Shown here one piece after another: positions 61,601 to 64,000 of a stretch of DNA of 64,000 bases; position 1 is the stretch's first letter; each line of letters opens with the position of its first letter. The DNA lies in the NCBI RefSeq assembly GCF_010993705.1, contig NZ_WOFO01000006.1, forward strand, positions 245,914 through 309,913, given 5' to 3'. Position numbers and translations under genes: made by a program. The DNA comes from Cyclobacterium sp. SYSU L10401 (GTDB lineage Bacteria > Bacteroidota > Bacteroidia > Cytophagales > Cyclobacteriaceae). The notes under the pieces were generated by a model. It was given only the letters and a program-made list of their open reading frames with translations. It made no database searches and was not told the DNA's origin.

Positions 61601-62045
61601 GGTGGGAGATCATTGCCTGCGAAGGCTTTATGCCATTGGAATCTGGAACAGAGTGGAAGCCCATGACCTTGAACAGGTGGGGGTATTGATTGAAAACACG
61701 GAAAAACTGCTGGCCCAATCAGCACCCTGCCCAGCCTGTATTTTGGAACTCTATCCCTGGTTTTCCTATTATTTTTTACAAATAAGGGAGTTGGGGAAGG
61801 CCCAGGAATGTTGTAAAGCCATCGCTGAACACTCAAAAAAGACAAGTAATCCCACTGGCAGAGCGATGACAGCGATGATCAAATCCAGCTTTTGTGCAGC
61901 CCAAATGAATTGGGAGCAAGCAGGGGAATTCAAGAAAAAATCCCGAAGGATTTTGGAAAATGAAGTTCCGGAAGCCGTTAAACCTGCGATCGCAGACTAC
62001 CTTAAACTAATGGCTGAACAACAGCGAACCCTTCAACCGATTTAG
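58689..62045 (+). CDS. BTAD/AAA/TPR transcriptional regulator (SARP-AfsR-like)
   Basis: 1118 aa. Residues 10-105 form a winged helix of the OmpR/SARP type (KIKLLGGFAVHIEG, KGRKARSLLKLLAH, DILWPELEADAANAQLYKALYHIRKAF). Residues 110-255 form the BTAD bundle (YSGDFLPMDRYSDWASFPREH, then ELGISPSPNTRKIL). A Ser-rich linker (262-276) leads to a STAND/AAA ATPase with P-loop GGAGLGKT (306-313) and Walker B IIILEDLH (413-420). The rest is TPR-like helices (about 650-1110). Such proteins are unusual outside Actinobacteria. It may switch on the next three genes. Confidence 0.85.
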   Translation: MTSPAALLSPTLKIKLLGGFAVHIEGQMLSSSAIKGRKARSLLKLLAHQRQYQMVRDHAVDILWPELEADAANAQLYKALYHIRKAFAKHHKDAGNWIGITDELIKVSPPGGLVTDTALFTQSARIGLRDKNTAELENALSYYSGDFLPMDRYSDWASFPREHYRQLYLDVLTSLAEAYENQGDLSEAAELMRLALDKEPTLETAHGQLMRIFVKMEQPTRAFRQYEVCRQTLRDELGISPSPNTRKILDDVAEVKLREKKEASSNGTSGSSSSSPLIGRAEACAALDQSLEDLSKGVGGCMAICGGAGLGKTRLVEEFLLQAREKRLNVFMGSTHSDRGNRLYGPFIDLFEEIISHQSGLKNILPNELGRLIPGFAGRTQTLALGDKRATKGYLFAQVHRFFCQLSLAGPVIIILEDLHAADRASNDLLAYLIEHRGRMPLLYVLTFRNERGQPLSGLLADLQGHLGELIELGPFTYEEHIQLLQSQDENGTLPKELADIIYQLAEGNPFYALELFFHYRGNGNRFLSEKLEGHELPSAAAGTQKIPPSISKILKQKLESHSPAARQLLFIAAVLGRQVPYKMLSSMWKVENNDGLFNALEEVLRSRILEENGLDYTFRHALDQETIYASIGEAHRQMLHQRVAEMIVEMSSDTTESPAELIAWHYLGAKDWMEAAHYLLAAGRRADNVYAHENALQRYREAYDVINKEIQACGNKVGDAKALKAEIMERTGDVYRASGQLGKSYEAYEEALSLDECVPIQDQELQELHRKMAVAAIFRKDSKTSKKHLDKACALQTNEPGTQERLLITKALYLWNVNRLDEAYGMAQKAFWGAKEAGMEAEASQACEILAMTCLPLRRFKEGLKYEEELEILGWSPEILLANDLHRCLGEFHIDTNQPLQKPQSLSERVSFQVDGLRSVSFKKMTAQEGSPARMAYSHARKGVLLTLTGNKALGWQTVQDGFVYAMQAGVGDHCLRRLYAIGIWNRVEAHDLEQVGVLIENTEKLLAQSAPCPACILELYPWFSYYFLQIRELGKAQECCKAIAEHSKKTSNPTGRAMTAMIKSSFCAAQMNWEQAGEFKKKSRRILENEVPEAVKPAIADYLKLMAEQQRTLQPI

Positions 62046-62157
62046 GAATTTTTCAGAAATCCGGGTTGCTACATTTTTCATCATTCAAACCGGAAGAAAA
62101 CCGGAAGATTTGATTGGTAGTTTTGGGGAAAATCAAAAATCCATAAAACTACTAGTT

Positions 62158-62943
62158 ATGCCTATTTCAAATACAAAATTAGATGAAGCATCGGTGTTTC
62201 ATGCCGTAAAAGAAATGTATGAGGAAGTAGCCGTAAAACCTGAAAAGGGCTTTCATTTCCCAACGGGAAGAAACTCCTGCCTTTTCCTGGGCTATCCGGA
62301 GGAGGTGCTGAACGCCATTCCAGACACTGCCATAGAATCTTTTGCGGGTGTTGGCTATCCATTTATGGCCGATGTAATCCGACAGGGACAAACTGTAGCC
62401 GATATTGGTTCCGGTTCTGGTACCGATGTGCTGATTGCAGCCCTCAAAACGGGACCGGATGGTCAGGTTTTCGGCTTAGATATGACTGATGAAATGATTG
62501 CCAAGGCACAGAAAAACATCAAAAATGCCGGTATCCGCCAGGCCAAAATTATCAAAGGCCGGGCCGACAAGGTGCCTTTGGAGGAGGCATCTGTAGATGT
62601 GGTAATCAGTAACGGTGTGTTCAATTTGGTACCTGATAAAGAAAAGGCCTTCCGCGAAGCCTTTCGAATCCTGAAGCCGGGAGGCCAGCTTCAAATTGCA
62701 GACATCGTCCTTTCTAAACCGGTTTCCGAGACGTCGAAATCCAATCCCCAGCTCTGGGCAGAGTGTATTGTCGGCGCTGAACCGGTAGATCGCTATTTGG
62801 AAATTATCCGGTCGGCAGGGTTCGGGAATGTAACCGTAATCGACCGTTTAGACTATTTCGACCGCAGTTCCAACGAAGGAACAAAAAAAGCCGCAAAAGG
62901 ACTTGGAGCACATACTATCGTACTGACCGGAGAAAAAAATTAA
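62158..62943 (+). CDS. ArsM-like class I SAM methyltransferase, cysteines lost
   Basis: 261 aa from the ATG at 62158; a -7 box TAGTTTTG lies at 62118-62125. SAM loop VADIGSGSGTDVLIAAL and LDMTDEMIAKAQKN are as in arsenite methyltransferases, as are SVDVVISNGVFNLVPDKEKAFREAFRILKPGG and WAECIVGA. Arsenite enzymes use three Cys: the first (GCGNP) is V65 here, the second (SNCVINL) is G153 and only the third (C203) remains. Arsenic methylation is therefore unlikely, and the substrate is unknown. A haemoglobin gene follows 87 bp later. Confidence 0.8.
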   Translation: MPISNTKLDEASVFHAVKEMYEEVAVKPEKGFHFPTGRNSCLFLGYPEEVLNAIPDTAIESFAGVGYPFMADVIRQGQTVADIGSGSGTDVLIAALKTGPDGQVFGLDMTDEMIAKAQKNIKNAGIRQAKIIKGRADKVPLEEASVDVVISNGVFNLVPDKEKAFREAFRILKPGGQLQIADIVLSKPVSETSKSNPQLWAECIVGAEPVDRYLEIIRSAGFGNVTVIDRLDYFDRSSNEGTKKAAKGLGAHTIVLTGEKN

Positions 62944-63030
62944 ATCTTGACAGTATCTATCAGACAGAACGATTGGGTGCCCCATTCAGACCGAAAAAAC
63001 CTATTATTTTAAAATTAAAATTAGATAATT

Positions 63031-63420
63031 ATGGAACCGAACACAAAGAACCAATCTCTATACGAGAGATTGGGAAAAGCCCAGGGCATTTCAGCATTGG
63101 TTGATGATATTATAAAGGCACATATGGCTAACGCTGAAATAAAAGCTCGCTTTTTACCCTACAAGGAAGACCCTGATAATTTGGAAGAAATCAAAAGCCA
63201 CCTGGCAAATTTTCTTTGTGCCGGAAGTGGTGGCCCGGAACAATACACGGGCAGGGACATGCCTGCTGCCCATAAGGGAATGAACATCAGCGAAGCTGAA
63301 TATTTAGCTGCAACGGATGATATTATGATGGTATTAAAACAACATGGGATATATGAGGAATCCCAAAAGGAGGTGCTTGCAGTAGTTTATTCCCTTAAGG
63401 AGGAAATTGTCAGGCTTTAA
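63031..63420 (+). CDS. group 1 truncated haemoglobin
   Basis: 129 aa. It has LYERLGKAQGISALVDDIIKAH, GSGGPEQYTGRDMPAAHKGMNISEAEY with proximal His81, and the final helix of the TrHbN family. The B10 position, usually Tyr in FY (…DDFY…), reads DDII, so the distal pocket has lost its hydrogen-bonding Tyr. The protein may bind O2 or NO differently. It stands between a methyltransferase and an FAD oxidase in the same direction, so it may supply or shield from oxygen for them. Confidence 0.88.
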   Translation: MEPNTKNQSLYERLGKAQGISALVDDIIKAHMANAEIKARFLPYKEDPDNLEEIKSHLANFLCAGSGGPEQYTGRDMPAAHKGMNISEAEYLAATDDIMMVLKQHGIYEESQKEVLAVVYSLKEEIVRL

Positions 63421-63459
63421 TTACGGAAAGGAATTTTAGGATCAGTGAAAAAACCAACC

Positions 63460-64000
63460 ATGAATACTCAGAAAATCAATGAAGAACAAGTTATCGAACT
63501 AAAATCTCAAACTAGGGGCGAAGTAATTTTGCCGGAGGATGCCCAATATGACGAAGTGCGTGCCCTATACAATGGGATGATCGATAAATGCCCTGCGATG
63601 ATTGTGCGGTGCAAAAATTCCGGAGATGTCATCTATTCAGTGAATTTCGCCCGAGAACATGAATTATTGTTGGCCATCCGTAGTGGAGGGCACAACGGTC
63701 CCGGTCTTGGTACCTGTGATGGCGGAATGATGATTGACCTTTCCTTGATGACAGGGATTCAGGTTGACCCTGAAGATCGTACTGCCACCGTAGAAGCCGG
63801 GTGTACCTGGGGGGATGTGGACCATGCGACTCATGCTTTTGGATTGGCCACGGTCAGCGGGGTAATCTCCACCACGGGCGTAGGCGGGCTTACCCTTGGG
63901 GGAGGGCACGGTTATTTGACCCGGCAATATGGGCTGACCATTGACAACTTGTTGGAAGCGGATGTGGTCCTCGCTGATGGGCGTTTTGTGAAAGCTAGCG
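63460..64000 (+). CDS. FAD-linked oxidase (PCMH/berberine-bridge type), N-terminal part
   Basis: 180 codons up to the window edge. The PP-loop region IRSGGHNGPG (H78 is the usual 8-alpha-His flavin link) is followed by GGMMIDLSLM, VEAGCTWGDVDHAT, and GGLTLGGGHGYLTRQYGLTIDNLLEADVV. The second covalent Cys site of bicovalent members is not seen (STTGVGGL), so the flavin is probably held by one bond. Members oxidise alcohols, sugars or alkaloid-like compounds with O2. It begins 39 bp after the haemoglobin gene; the C-terminal half is outside. Confidence 0.9.
   Translation, partial: MNTQKINEEQVIELKSQTRGEVILPEDAQYDEVRALYNGMIDKCPAMIVRCKNSGDVIYSVNFAREHELLLAIRSGGHNGPGLGTCDGGMMIDLSLMTGIQVDPEDRTATVEAGCTWGDVDHATHAFGLATVSGVISTTGVGGLTLGGGHGYLTRQYGLTIDNLLEADVVLADGRFVKAS

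Noticed and set aside
1-64000. CRISPR array, integrase, prophage or restriction system
   Set aside because: I saw no regularly spaced repeats with unique spacers and no phage, integrase or restriction-modification genes; accessory traits are limited to repeats, PIN, Fic and DUF4143.

Overview
The window looks like chromosomal DNA of a Bacteroidota bacterium, most likely order Cytophagales and near Cyclobacteriaceae (lineage is inference). The reasons are the BamA-OmpH-OmpH-UppS-PorG-NadK-CBS block, a PorT-type gene beside ubiE, BF3864-like six-bladed propeller lipoproteins, DUF5606, a GH130 operon, starts without strong Shine-Dalgarno sites, and promoters of the TTTG-N19-21-TAnnTTTG type. GC content is moderate and gene density is high.

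Layout. 0-5.1 kb: tRNA-Lys, a BatE-like protein, a LON-domain protein, a metallopeptidase-like protein, a divergent phosphonatase-like HAD / PhnZ-like HD oxygenase pair, and ferrochelatase. 5.2-6.5 kb: two directly repeated clusters of REP-like palindromes enclosing a small unknown gene and a flavodoxin with a signal peptide. 6.5-16.5 kb (minus strand): envelope block with two OmpH/Skp chaperones, BamA, UppS, PorG, NadK, a CBS protein, PabA/TrpG, CvpA and YqeY, divergent from pdxJ and an alpha/beta hydrolase.

18.1-30.9 kb is an accessory region: arrays of GTCATTGCGAG-type repeats, DUF2905, an RsmI-related methyltransferase, a PIN toxin with its small antitoxin, three six-bladed propeller lipoproteins (two followed by degenerate thioredoxin-like proteins), a DUF4143 ATPase whose start codon lies at the end of a 19-bp inverted repeat, and a self-inhibited Fic protein. 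31-38.8 kb: lutABC lactate oxidation, a TIM-barrel epimerase, a PNPOx-like protein, a Zn/Cd-type P-ATPase, a GT2 and a 2-Cys peroxiredoxin.

39-50.9 kb: an LMW phosphatase/fructosamine kinase pair (probable protein deglycation), aspartate kinase, fructose bisphosphatase, DUF5606, EngB, UbiE-PorT, an SDR, a VanX-type dipeptidase, ThuA, an amidohydrolase, RNase HI and TrmN6. 51-58.5 kb: an operon of a GT4-toroid fusion, a GT4 and a GH130 enzyme, then a bestrophin, an internally deleted EEP hydrolase and nicotinamidase.

58.7-64 kb: a large BTAD/AAA/TPR (SARP-AfsR-like) regulator followed by an ArsM-like methyltransferase that lacks two of the usual arsenic-binding cysteines, a group 1 truncated haemoglobin without the usual Tyr-B10, and an FAD-linked oxidase cut by the window edge. 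This is my best candidate for an undescribed pathway. The GT4-GT4-GH130 operon and the propeller/thioredoxin-like pairs are next.
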